Source: CAIWHR01 sp963734085 (GTDB taxonomy: Bacteria; Pseudomonadota; Gammaproteobacteria; Burkholderiales; Casimicrobiaceae). Taken from it: a DNA stretch of 64,000 bases. Location of the stretch: contig CAVTFT010000007.1 of the NCBI GenBank assembly GCA_963734085.1, forward strand, positions 868,001 to 932,000, in the 5' to 3' direction. Each line of letters starts with the position of its first letter. The stretch's first letter is position 1. The position numbers and the translations under genes were made by a program. Shown in pieces: positions 50,958-58,718 of this stretch. The notes below the pieces were generated by a model that saw only the letters and a program-made list of their open reading frames with translations, was not told where the DNA came from and did not search any database.

Positions 50958-51209
50958 ATGAAGGACGAGCTCGCAGCCCTCGATGCGTTGGGTATCACTC
51001 TCCCCAGCACGGCGTACATCATCGGTGTCCTGATTTTCGGGATCGTCGGTTATGTCGTTTATCGGTACGGCAAGAAGATGTCACTCCAAGCCACGAAATG
51101 GATAGGGGTTGCGTTGATGCTTTACCCATATGCTATCTCCACAACCTGGCTGCTGTACGCCATGGGGGCCGTGTTGTGTATCGGCGCGTATGTATCGGCG
51201 CGCGCGTAA
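50958..51209 (+). CDS. Small inner-membrane protein (83 residues)
   Basis: Two or three membrane helices: TAYIIGVLIFGIVGYVVYRYG, then ATKWIGVALMLYPYAIS and TTWLLYAMGAVLCIGAYV. The pattern LGITLPSTAYIIG...RYGKK...TKWIGVALMLYPY looks like a conserved small proteobacterial membrane protein of unknown function. The ATG at 50958 is preferred to an upstream in-frame start. Confidence 0.7.
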   Translation: MKDELAALDALGITLPSTAYIIGVLIFGIVGYVVYRYGKKMSLQATKWIGVALMLYPYAISTTWLLYAMGAVLCIGAYVSARA

Positions 51210-51465
51210 GCAAAACGAACACTGCCATTCGCCTGCGACATTAATCTCAGCGTAAGCTTGGTGTCGGCTAGCACTGACTGAGTTCGGCCCAGAACCGGTC
51301 ACTCGCTGGTGGCGTCCAAATTCTGCGTGTGGGCGCAGCATCGGTGGACTTCCGTCAGTCGACGGGGTGGCGGATACTCTGTGGCGACGAGGCAGCGAAC
51401 AATGGCGCAGCGCCGCTGACCAAGCACAATCGAGCAGGGACCTGGATCCGATCGTGGAGGATGCG

Positions 51466-52218
51466 ATGAACATGAATGATTCACGAAACCAAACCCGCCG
51501 CGGATTTCTCGGGACCGTCTTCGCCGCAAGCGTGGGTCTTGCTATGGGATGGTCGCAAATGGTTCGTTGCGCAGATGCCGCCAATGCAAACCTGAAGATC
51601 GGCGTGATCGGGTCCGGAAGAATCGGCGGGACGCTGGGTGAGCTATGGGTGAAAGCAGGGTACCCGGTCATGTTCTCGTCGCTCGATCTCGAGCACGACA
51701 AGGAATTGGCGACCCGCCTCGGGGCCGGTGCCCAGGCCGGGACGCCGGCGCAGGCGGCGGCCTTCGCCGACGTTCTACTGGTATCGGTGCCGTACAGCGC
51801 GCTGCCGCAGATCGGTCGCGATTACGCGCAATCGATCAAGGGCAAGGTTGTTCTCGACACGTCGAACCCGGTGCAGGCCCGCGACGGCGAAATGGCAGTC
51901 GCGGCCCGCGCGAAGGGAACCGGCGTTGCATCGGCCGAGTATCTTTCGGGCGCGCGTCTCGTGCGCGCATTCAATTCGGTTGGATATACGTCGCTGCGCA
52001 GCGAAGCGCATCGCGCCGGCGACAAGGTCGCAATTCCGCTCGCCGCCGACGACGCCGAGGCGCTCCAGGTCGCGAAGCGCCTGGTCGAGGCCGCGGGCTT
52101 CGAGCCAGTGGTCGTCGGCCCGCTCAGCAAGGCGAAGGAGTTCGACGTCGGCACGCCGGTCTTCGGCAAGGCGTTGACGGCATCCGAGCTGCGGAAGAGT
52201 CTCGGCGTCGGCTCGTAG
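51466..52218 (+). CDS. Tat-exported NADP oxidoreductase, F420-dependent-type fold
   Basis: This 250-residue protein has a twin-arginine signal (NQTRRGFLGTVFAASVGLAM) followed by a Rossmann domain, LKIGVIGSGRIGGTLGELWVKAGY, as in NADPH-dependent F420 reductase/coenzyme F420-dependent oxidoreductase proteins. VLLVSVPYSALPQIG and VVLDTSNPV fit that family, and ARLVRAFNSVGYTSL is the typical substrate-side segment. The ATG at 51466 follows GTGGAGG. Export of an NADP-binding protein is unusual but seen in this subfamily. It is 3 bases upstream of a transporter gene. Confidence 0.83.
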   Translation: MNMNDSRNQTRRGFLGTVFAASVGLAMGWSQMVRCADAANANLKIGVIGSGRIGGTLGELWVKAGYPVMFSSLDLEHDKELATRLGAGAQAGTPAQAAAFADVLLVSVPYSALPQIGRDYAQSIKGKVVLDTSNPVQARDGEMAVAARAKGTGVASAEYLSGARLVRAFNSVGYTSLRSEAHRAGDKVAIPLAADDAEALQVAKRLVEAAGFEPVVVGPLSKAKEFDVGTPVFGKALTASELRKSLGVGS

Positions 52219-52221
52219 AAC

Positions 52222-53571
52222 GTGTACTCGGCGTTCTTCCGGCGGCGGCTGAACAAGCTCGTCGCCGCGCGTCCGGAAGAGGCCGCGGCCTTGTGCTGGT
52301 CGTTCGCCTATTTCTTCTGCCTCCTCGCCGGCTATTACGTTCTGCGGCCTTTGCGCGACGAGATGGGCATCGCCGGAGGGGTGAAGAACCTGCAATGGAT
52401 GTTCACCGCGACGTTCATCGTCATGCTCGCCGCCGTTCCCCTGTTCGGATGGGTCGTCGCCTCTCTGCCGCGACGGCGGTTCATTCCGCTTGTCTACCAT
52501 TTCTTCGTTTTCAACATCGCGATCTTCTGGCTGCTGCTGACAGTCGGCGTCGCCCGGCAGGACGTCGCCCGGGTGTTTTTCGTCTGGATCAGCGTGTTCA
52601 ACCTGTTTGCGGTGTCGGTGTTCTGGTCGTTCATGGCCGATCTGTACACGAGCGAGCAGGGCAAGCGGCTGTTCGGCTTCATCGCCGCCGGCGGATCGGC
52701 TGGAGCGCTTCTCGGTCCTGCCGTAACGGTTGCGCTCGCGGTGCCTCTCGGCCCGGTCAACCTTCTCATCGTCGCCGCGGCATTGCTGGAAATCGCCGTG
52801 TTTTGCGCGGGCAGACTCGAGTCTGCGGCCACTGGACTCAGAGACAACGCGGTCGCTGAGGCGGGCAGGGAGCCCGCCGAGCCGCCCGAGACTGGTGGTC
52901 TGGGCGGAGGCTGGCTGGCCGGCCTCGCGATGATCTTGCGTTCGCCGTACCTGGCGGGCATCGCGTTGTGGGTGTTTCTGCTCTCCATCGCTGGAACGTT
53001 TCTCTACTTTCAGCAGGCGAATATCGTTGCAGCGGCGTCGGACAATCCGGCAGTGCGCACAAGGATATTCGCGACGATCGATCTGGCTGTCGGAATCCTG
53101 ACGATCGTCGTGCAGTTTGCCGCGACAGGGCGGCTCCTCGCGCGTTTCGGCGTCGGCCGCGCGGCGGCCTTTCTGCCGCTGGTGTTCGGAGTGGGTTTTC
53201 TGGTGCTCGCCGGGATGCCATGGCTTCTCGTCGTGATCGCGTTTCAGGCGATACAACGCACGGCCAACTTCGCCATTTCGAATCCGGCGCGCGAAGTCTT
53301 ATTTACAGTGCTCAGGCGGGAAGAGAAATACAAGGCGAAGAACGTGATCGATATCGTCGTGTTCCGCGGTGCCGATGCGGTTGCCGGCTGGCTGTTCACC
53401 GTGCTGCGAGACGCGGGCCTCGAGCTGTCGACGATCTCCCTGGCTACCGTACCGCTTGCAGCAGCCTGGCTCGTGCTCTCGCTCGCGCTCGGCCGCGCGC
53501 AGGAGGCGCGTGCGCGTACATCGGAACAGGCGTCGGTCCCAGAAGTGACTGCTGCCGCAAAAGGCGGCTGA
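52222..53571 (+). CDS. NTP/NDP exchange transporter-like major facilitator protein
   Basis: This polytopic protein of 449 residues has 11-12 membrane helices. SFAYFFCLLAGYYVLRPLRDEMG near the N-terminus is the hallmark of the ATP:ADP antiporter-like/NTP-NDP exchange carrier relatives found in free-living bacteria. FWSFMADLYTSEQGKRLFGFIAAGGSAGALLGP and the late loop REEKYKAKNVIDIVVFRGADA agree. It starts at GTG three bases after the oxidoreductase stop. The substrate is not known for the non-parasite members. Confidence 0.85.
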   Translation: MYSAFFRRRLNKLVAARPEEAAALCWSFAYFFCLLAGYYVLRPLRDEMGIAGGVKNLQWMFTATFIVMLAAVPLFGWVVASLPRRRFIPLVYHFFVFNIAIFWLLLTVGVARQDVARVFFVWISVFNLFAVSVFWSFMADLYTSEQGKRLFGFIAAGGSAGALLGPAVTVALAVPLGPVNLLIVAAALLEIAVFCAGRLESAATGLRDNAVAEAGREPAEPPETGGLGGGWLAGLAMILRSPYLAGIALWVFLLSIAGTFLYFQQANIVAAASDNPAVRTRIFATIDLAVGILTIVVQFAATGRLLARFGVGRAAAFLPLVFGVGFLVLAGMPWLLVVIAFQAIQRTANFAISNPAREVLFTVLRREEKYKAKNVIDIVVFRGADAVAGWLFTVLRDAGLELSTISLATVPLAAAWLVLSLALGRAQEARARTSEQASVPEVTAAAKGG

Positions 53572-53980
53572 CGACGCCGGAGGCTGCGCTGATCAGCCCG
53601 ACAGCACTGCCGTCATTCTTGCTCGCAGCGCCGCGTCGGGGTAGCGCCCGAACCCGGCATGCACGTCTAGCGAGGCACGTACCGAGCCGCGGCTGTTTCA
53701 AATCCATCCACGGCCCATTTCACATCACCGACGACTGGGTCAGGGAAGCGTTTTGCATCTGAGGAAAGAGGTCACGCTACACCTCCACCGCTTCCCCACG
53801 GGCTGAACCCCCCGTCCCTCGGCGGCCGCACGTCCGGCGGCTGGACGCGGGGCAGCGCGACGCGCGGCAGACGTTTCTTGACCCCCGCGTGCCCCCTGTT
53901 TAGGGGACGGGTTGCCCCCGGATTTGGGGCGCCCGATACTAGGTCACAGATAATCACGTTGTTCGGCGGCCATTGCCACT
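53572..53980. other. Intergenic region with two C-run/G-run hairpins
   Basis: No gene is supported in these 409 bases. At 53893-53906 CCCC and GGGG flank TGTTTA, and at 53914-53930 GCCCC and GGGGC flank a 7-base loop; the two small palindromes are adjacent and lie 50-90 bases before the next gene. They may mark a terminator, an operator or a boundary; composition falls in GC just after this point. Confidence 0.45.
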
Positions 53981-54769
53981 ATGCCCACGACCGTCACACT
54001 CGAATGGGAGTTCACGCCTCGTGATTTTTTCGAGGAGCCAGAGACCATCGAGCGTCCGAACTACGCATTGATGATCGACGACGGGAAGATAAAGGCAACC
54101 TTCGATGCGGCCGTCTATGACGCAAACCCGGCGATAGGCGAAGCATTGGGCGAAGAGTTACAGGCTCGATTCCTTGGTGCCAACCTCATCAACCCTAAGC
54201 GTTTCGATCTTCACGGCCCTTACGTGACGCGGCTGGATCCTGATGGCCACCGCGCGGTTGCTATTACGTTGGGCGCTGCCATGGTTCAGGCTGTAGGCCT
54301 GGTGGTCGATATGGTGACGTTCGACAAGGATGGAAACGTAATTAGCGACACCAAGCGCGATCGCATCGAAAAACGCAAACTCTTTGCGGCTCGCGTTGCG
54401 GCTCATCGCGATGACCCTACGCTTATGGCGCTGGTGAAAAGCAGGGATGCGGCGGTCAGGGAACCAGACATCGAGCTTGTTCGCTTTTATGAGATCGGCG
54501 ATTGTTTGCAAGCGTACTTCGGCAGCAGTCGCAAAAGGGCATGCGCTGAGCTAGGCATAGATCGCAAACGATGGGGCCGGCTCGAACGTCTATGCAACAA
54601 TCAGGAAGTTCGGCAAGCACGGCATCGTGGGGGGAGTATTGGCCGGTACCGCGATGCGACTCAAGGCGAGCTTGAGGAAGCACGCGCCATCGCTGCCGAA
54701 ATGATCGACCGATACTTATTCTACAGAGAGGCAGTCGTCGCTGTTAAGAAGGACTCCGCCACGGGTTGA
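53981..54769 (+). CDS. Hypothetical accessory protein with C-terminal HTH-like segment
   Basis: This 262-residue soluble protein is encoded in lower-GC DNA than its neighbours. There is no family I can name. The C-terminal about 85 residues contain a helix-turn-helix-like stretch (CAELGIDRKRWGRLERLCNN) and a long helix (QGELEEARAIAAEMIDRYLFY). The last 26 bases overlap the minus-strand mini-gene. Gene start at ATG 53981 without a strong ribosome-binding site. Likely horizontally acquired. Confidence 0.65.
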   Translation: MPTTVTLEWEFTPRDFFEEPETIERPNYALMIDDGKIKATFDAAVYDANPAIGEALGEELQARFLGANLINPKRFDLHGPYVTRLDPDGHRAVAITLGAAMVQAVGLVVDMVTFDKDGNVISDTKRDRIEKRKLFAARVAAHRDDPTLMALVKSRDAAVREPDIELVRFYEIGDCLQAYFGSSRKRACAELGIDRKRWGRLERLCNNQEVRQARHRGGSIGRYRDATQGELEEARAIAAEMIDRYLFYREAVVAVKKDSATG

Positions 54770-54956
54770 ACGTCCCGCCCATACCCTGCGGCCACCGTAG
54801 TTCCGGCTCGCCGATGATTTCCCATTCCGCGTACCGCGCGACCAGTTCGTGGCGCTCGGCCTTGTATCGGGCCTTCACCCAGCGGCCCATTAGCTTGTCG
54901 CGATACCGAAACGGGTAGAGGAACAGCACCGTCGGGGCGTGCAGCGGGCCGGGCAT
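54744..54956 (-). CDS. Intact copy 2 of the 'YPFRYRD' mini-protein
   Basis: This 70-residue protein starts MPGPLHAPTVLFLYPFRYRD, continues GRWVKARYKAERHELVARYA and ends with a WEIIGEPELR segment. It is the only one of three related copies in the window with an undisturbed frame. Rich in Arg, Trp and Tyr; no signal peptide or membrane helix. I do not know the function. The same wording (YPFR-RDP-TGKW-KARY-AE) is shared by the copies at 50676-50748 and 57540-57707. Confidence 0.65.
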   Translation of the reverse strand: MPGPLHAPTVLFLYPFRYRDKLMGRWVKARYKAERHELVARYAEWEIIGEPELRWPQGMGGTFNPWRSPS

Positions 54957-55189
54957 GGTGTGAATGTTACTGCCCGAGCCGGCTTGCCGACTTGATCCGG
55001 AGTCTCTGACCGTCGGATCAATTTACAGCCTGCATCTCAGCGCAGACTGCCGCTGGCGCAACCCTTTGAATAGGTTTCGGCGGGAATCGACGGCGCAAAA
55101 AATGCTATTCAATACGGTTCGGCGGCGCGAGCGACAAAGAGGAGGGGATGACGCTTTTCGGCTGATCGTGCTGCGGAGGGGGGCGTCTT

Positions 55190-55357
55190 ATGGATTGGGG
55201 CTGGCTATTGCTTGGCGTCGTCGTCTGGGTGCTTTGCCTTCTAGTCGTGCTGGTCTTGTTGCGAATGGCCGGCGATCAGGATCGTGCAGCACGCCACGCG
55301 CAAAAGAGCCTCGACCCCTTTACCGACATCACGATTACGCGGCCCGGCATGGATTGA
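55190..55357 (+). CDS. Small single-pass membrane protein (55 residues)
   Basis: ATG at 55190 follows GGAGGGGGG eight or nine bases away. The product begins MDWGWLLLGVVVWVLCLLVV, one strong membrane helix, followed by a charged tail RMAGDQDRAARHAQKS. No family recognised. The gene stands alone in the 480-base interval between the mini-protein and the next small genes. Confidence 0.55.
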   Translation: MDWGWLLLGVVVWVLCLLVVLVLLRMAGDQDRAARHAQKSLDPFTDITITRPGMD

Positions 55358-55439
55358 TTACAACAGCCTGGAGCCAGCGCCGCTGCGGCGGCCGTAAGTC
55401 GTCGAGATCGCGGCGCGTCGTTCGTGGCCGAACCCGGCG

Positions 55440-55646
55440 TCAGGTTTTCGGGAAAAAGGCCACCGCGATGGCCAGCAATGCGAGTCCTACGATGAATGCA
55501 AGCGCCGCGAGCCTTTCCAAACTAACCGGAACATGTTTCGCGAAGAACGAACTCCAAATGACGAAGACCGACGAAAAGCCGAATGCGAAGACTGCGAGTA
55601 ACACCATAACGACCAGAAGCGGAGTCCCAAATGCTTCGAAGCTCAT
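55440..55646 (-). CDS. Small two-helix membrane protein (68 residues)
   Basis: Two membrane helices: TPLLVVMVLLAVFAFGFSSVF and LAALAFIVGLALLAIAVAFF, with a short polar loop. ATG at 55646 is preceded by GACGGGG. It follows the 50-residue membrane-protein gene at 55660-55812 after 13 bases, probably one operon. Function unknown. Confidence 0.6.
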   Translation of the reverse strand: MSFEAFGTPLLVVMVLLAVFAFGFSSVFVIWSSFFAKHVPVSLERLAALAFIVGLALLAIAVAFFPKT

Positions 55647-55659
55647 GCTACCCCGTCGC

Positions 55660-55812
55660 CTAGAAAAGAATTGGCGCTAGCAACAGAACGGCAAGCGCGA
55701 GCGCCCCCACGATCAAAGGTTGCGGCTGGCGTGCCTCGACGAACATGAGCGATACCAGGCCACCGATCACCGCGCCGGTGGCGAGCAGCAGGATGATGCC
55801 CAGTATCGGCAT
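55660..55812 (-). CDS. Small two-helix membrane protein (50 residues)
   Basis: ATG at 55812 with GGAGA upstream. The product is almost wholly hydrophobic: MPILGIILLLATGAVIGGLV, a short EARQPQP loop, then IVGALALAVLLLAPILF. It is the upstream member of a two-gene unit with the 68-residue membrane protein. Function unknown; small size makes it uncertain. Confidence 0.5.
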   Translation of the reverse strand: MPILGIILLLATGAVIGGLVSLMFVEARQPQPLIVGALALAVLLLAPILF

Positions 55813-56003
55813 TCGCTGGTCTCCGCTAAAGCTCTAGCTCGACGCACCACAGCACATACCGTGCCGCGCACGCCGGCCAGCGATGAGGATTGCACAACAG
55901 GGACTCAGTCGGTGTCGCGGCTGACAACCGGACATGCCATCAACAATTTGTGAACGACGATATGCAGCGATCGCCAGGATCGACGATCTCGACCGCGGGT
56001 AGG

Positions 56004-56138
56004 CTAGGACACGTCCGAGCGCCGCTGCGTATCCTTGGGCGCAGTACCCTTCGTCATCTTTTTGTAGTCGCCGAAGAGCGGGATGACTCCCATCGCTATC
56101 AGGATGCCCAGTACGATAGCTACGCCGATTCCGACCAC
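56004..56138 (-). CDS. Possible small membrane ORF (44 residues)
   Basis: From a GTG at 56138 the frame reads VVGIGVAIVLGILIAMGVIP, one membrane helix, then LFGDYKKMTKGTAPK and a polar tail. An in-frame stop lies just upstream, so the start must be this GTG or a CTG nearby; no clear ribosome-binding site. Same type as its neighbours but weakly supported. Confidence 0.35.
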   Translation of the reverse strand: MVGIGVAIVLGILIAMGVIPLFGDYKKMTKGTAPKDTQRRSDVS

Positions 56139-56167
56139 AATCAGCAGAGTTCAGAATGATTGGATGG

Positions 56168-56365
56168 TCATTTGATCCGCGCTAGAAGGAGATCGTCCGC
56201 AGTCGCCGGCCGAAACATTCGCAGCGGGAGTTCCGTCTCCCCTGGACCGGGGGGCGTGCTCAGATAGCGGATCACCGCGCGCTCTCGCCACACACTCACG
56301 ATCTCAGCAACGAAACCGTTGGGTGTCGCGATGCGATCACCAATCACGAAGCGAGCCTTCCGCAT
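56168..56365 (-). CDS. Small hypothetical protein (65 residues)
   Basis: Reads MRKARFVIGDRIATPNGFVAEIV, then SVWRERAVIRYLS and LPLRMFRPATADDLL. This looks like a small SH3/KOW-like beta barrel (FxxGDRI...G...IVSVW...IRY...L.P). No ribosome-binding site is obvious, and a GTG start at 56422 is possible. Function unknown. Confidence 0.5.
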   Translation of the reverse strand: MRKARFVIGDRIATPNGFVAEIVSVWRERAVIRYLSTPPGPGETELPLRMFRPATADDLLLARIK

Positions 56366-56447
56366 GCGATGAGGATCGCACCACGGAGCCGCAATCTGTG
56401 TTGCGGGCCGACGCCCGGACACGCCGCCAGATCTAACAGTTTGTAAT

Positions 56448-56645
56448 TTACACGTCGGCGCGCTGCTGCCGTCGCCGTCGCCACGCCTGGAGCGCGAAGG
56501 GAACGAGGAGCGCTACGGGCGATAGCGCCGCCAGCACGATCTTATGCGTTACCGGGTCGCGGAAAATCTGTGCCTCGCCCTCGAGTTGACCGAGAGCGAT
56601 GCGCGACAAACGGTCGCGACTTTCGGGCCCTTTGCTTTGGCTCAA
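56448..56645 (-). CDS. Small tail-anchored-type membrane protein (65 residues)
   Basis: A TTG start at 56645 has GGAG eight bases upstream. The first about 40 residues are polar (SQSKGPESRDRLSRIALGQ, then IFRDPVTHK). One membrane helix (IVLAALSPVALLVPFALQ) and an Arg-rich end (WRRRRQQR) follow. An upstream TTG at 56687 is less likely. No family recognised. Confidence 0.45.
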   Translation of the reverse strand: MSQSKGPESRDRLSRIALGQLEGEAQIFRDPVTHKIVLAALSPVALLVPFALQAWRRRRQQRADV

Positions 56646-56722
56646 CGTATGCGTCTCCGAAACTAGAGATACTGGGAGTGTTACCAATCCGGCATCGGTA
56701 GGTCTTCGGAAAGGAGGACGCT

Positions 56723-56965
56723 ATGGTGTCGATCGGGTGGTTGCTGTATGCGCTGATATTGGGCAGTTTCGGGGGAATCTTGGTATTCGCGCTCATGGCC
56801 ATGGCACAAAGAGAAGAACAACGTGCAGCCAGAGCTGAGATGACAGTCGAGTTGCAGCTGGTAGGCTTGCCGGAACTCGATCCTCATTGGGGAACCATTC
56901 GCTCGCGCAAGCCTGCGGGTAAGTTGGCCTCAGAACCGAAGCGTGGCGCGCGCATAGCGGCCTAA
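56723..56965 (+). CDS. Small single-pass membrane protein (80 residues)
   Basis: A strong ribosome-binding site (AAAGGAGGACGCT) precedes the ATG. One N-terminal helix (SIGWLLYALILGSFGGILVF) is followed by a charged cytoplasmic tail (REEQRAARAEM, then RSRKPAGKLASEPKRG). It precedes the DUF2782 gene by 12 bases, so they are probably co-transcribed. Function unknown. Confidence 0.6.
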   Translation: MVSIGWLLYALILGSFGGILVFALMAMAQREEQRAARAEMTVELQLVGLPELDPHWGTIRSRKPAGKLASEPKRGARIAA

Positions 56966-56977
56966 AAGGGGACCAGC

Positions 56978-57379
56978 ATGCGCTTTCGATTCTTTGGCTG
57001 CAGTGCACTCTGCGCCGCTGTTGCCCTCGCCGCTGGTGGAGGAGTGGGACAGGCAGCCGACCCTACAACGCCGCCAGCGACCCCAGCAGCATCGGCGCCT
57101 GAAGCACTACCGCCAGCAACAGCGCGGCCGTCGCTAGAATCGGTGCCTGAGACTTCGCCGAACTACTCCGGTGCCCAGACGTACGTCACGATCTCGCAGA
57201 CGCCAACCCAAACTGTCGAGGAGGCGAGCATCAATGGGACCCTTGTCTGGGTCAAGGTTACGCCTCGATACGGTCGCCCGTATTACCTGATCCCGGGCGA
57301 CGGTGGGAGCACCTTTATCCGCCGTGACAGCCTCGACACAGGGCTCAGCGTACCGAACTGGGTGATCTTCTCCTGGTGA
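56978..57379 (+). CDS. DUF2782 domain periplasmic protein
   Basis: This is a 133-residue protein with a signal peptide (CSALCAAVALAAGGGVGQAA) and a Pro/Ala linker. The DUF2782 core contains VWVKVTPRYGRPYYLIPGDG and SLDTGLSVPNWVIFSW. The family is common in betaproteobacteria and is normally found in the core chromosome, so its position among accessory mini-genes is noteworthy. Function unknown. Confidence 0.8.
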   Translation: MRFRFFGCSALCAAVALAAGGGVGQAADPTTPPATPAASAPEALPPATARPSLESVPETSPNYSGAQTYVTISQTPTQTVEEASINGTLVWVKVTPRYGRPYYLIPGDGGSTFIRRDSLDTGLSVPNWVIFSW

Positions 57380-57539
57380 GTCGAGGCGGCCGCTCGACGA
57401 GAATTGCTCAGGAGCGACGTTTCTCGAAGCGGGATAAGTTCGGGCCTGGGGCGGCTTGCCCAGGGGGAGCGCCGCAACGACGCCTGTGCCGGGCTGCGCG
57501 CCACTAGGCCACCACGAGTTAGACGAATTCTCGACTGGC

Positions 57540-57707
57540 CGCCGATATTCCGGCCCTCATCGATGCTCTCCTCGCATTTCGTGTACCGCGCCTCGAGTTC
57601 TCACCCCTCTGCGATGTAGCGCGCCTTGATCCACTTCCCCGTCACCGGATCGCGGAAGCGAAACGGGTACAGCACGAGGAGGACCGGGCGTGCAGGGGGC
57701 CGGGCAT
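57540..57707 (-). pseudogene. Degenerate copy 3 of the 'YPFRFRD' mini-gene
   Basis: Starts ATGCCCGGCCCCCTGCACGC like the intact copy but lacks one base shortly after, so the homologous frame (VLLVLYPFRFRDPVTGKW, then IKARYIAE) is not the one opened by the ATG. It is further broken by a stop codon before ELEARYTKCEE, which aligns with HELVARYAEWE of the intact copy. Two lesions make it a pseudogene. Confidence 0.7.
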
Positions 57708-57846
57708 GGTCCACATCGTACCGCGATGGGGATGGGACCCCGGCGCCGGCACCCGCTTCCACACCCGCTATACGTTCGGACGCCAGTGGATTCTTGCGCA
57801 ACAGCTACCGGCTAGCGGGTATCGAAGTGCGGGTGCGGGTAACGGC

Positions 57847-58485
57847 TCAGCCGTCGGCCTTGAAAACCACAGCGAACGGGCGCGGGACATCCTGCAAATG
57901 ATGGAAAAAGCTCACTTCCACGAAGCTGCTCTGCCTCTCGAACAGCTCGCGGATCTGGTCGCTGCCGTCGACCGGCTTGGCGCCTCGACCGCTCGCCGGA
58001 CGGTTGGCCGGTGGGCGCCGCCGCCCGGTGACCCCGAGCGAGAGTTCCGTCAGGTCCGGGTCGCGCGTCATGTAGGCGCCGTATACCGCGATGGCCTCGA
58101 TTTCGTACTTGTTGTTCGCCGCTGTGCGGTTGAAACTGAGCGCAAGGTCGGCAATGTAATCCAGCAGCATTTTCGCGCGCGTGCGCGGCAGTGCCTCGAC
58201 GATGCGCGCCAGCGCGTATTGCCGGAACTTCTCGGTGATGCAGTATTCGCTGCTGTCCGGCGCCAGCGGGCGCAAGAGACCCTTGCGCACCATCTCGTCG
58301 ACCATCGCCTTGCTTGCCGCGGCACTGACACGGAAATCGTGGACTAGCGTGTCGAGGCGCACCTTGGCGCGCTCGGGTGGAATTCCATGCACGCGTGACA
58401 GCACACGCTCGGTCGCATCGCGCAACTGCAGCGCGTCGAGTCCGAAATAGAGGCGCTTAGTGACCAGCGTCACTGGCTTCATCAT
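57847..58485 (-). CDS. Winged-helix protein with degenerate nucleotidyltransferase-like domain
   Basis: This 212-residue protein starts at ATG 58485 with GGGAG upstream. The first about 130 residues look like a helical/winged DNA-binding region (LDTLVHDFRVSAAASKAMVDEMVRKGLL in part). The second part has EIEAIAVYGAYMTRDPDLTELSLGV, the position of the GS...DxD motif of minimal nucleotidyltransferases. Here GS has become GA and the two catalytic acids read E and S, so catalytic activity is doubtful. It could be a regulator derived from that fold. Confidence 0.55.
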   Translation of the reverse strand: MMKPVTLVTKRLYFGLDALQLRDATERVLSRVHGIPPERAKVRLDTLVHDFRVSAAASKAMVDEMVRKGLLRPLAPDSSEYCITEKFRQYALARIVEALPRTRAKMLLDYIADLALSFNRTAANNKYEIEAIAVYGAYMTRDPDLTELSLGVTGRRRPPANRPASGRGAKPVDGSDQIRELFERQSSFVEVSFFHHLQDVPRPFAVVFKADG

Positions 58486-58718
58486 CGGTCTCCCGCGGAT
58501 CGGATCCCTCATCAACAACAATAGCAGATAGGTTCAAGTCCTTCCGCCGCAACCACACAATCAAGCAATTAGCCCAGCCAATGCGCTGGGCTTTGGCATT
58601 CATTGGCTCCCATGTAGGCGTGGTGTAGGTTTCTCGGCCACTTCCGCGCCTCGGAAGTGTTTCCCCCTCGGCCAAAGGTGCAATATCGGCGTCATCGGGG
58701 ACGCGGTAACCTACGGCG

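Noticed and set aside
54964..55680. 238-codon plus-strand ORF
   Set aside because: It spans three better supported small genes on both strands, is Arg/Ser-rich without any pattern, and its own codon choice is unlike coding DNA here.
58501..58560. Complete tRNA gene
   Set aside because: Only a T-loop/CCA-like end is present; the T-stem does not pair fully and no 5' acceptor strand was found.
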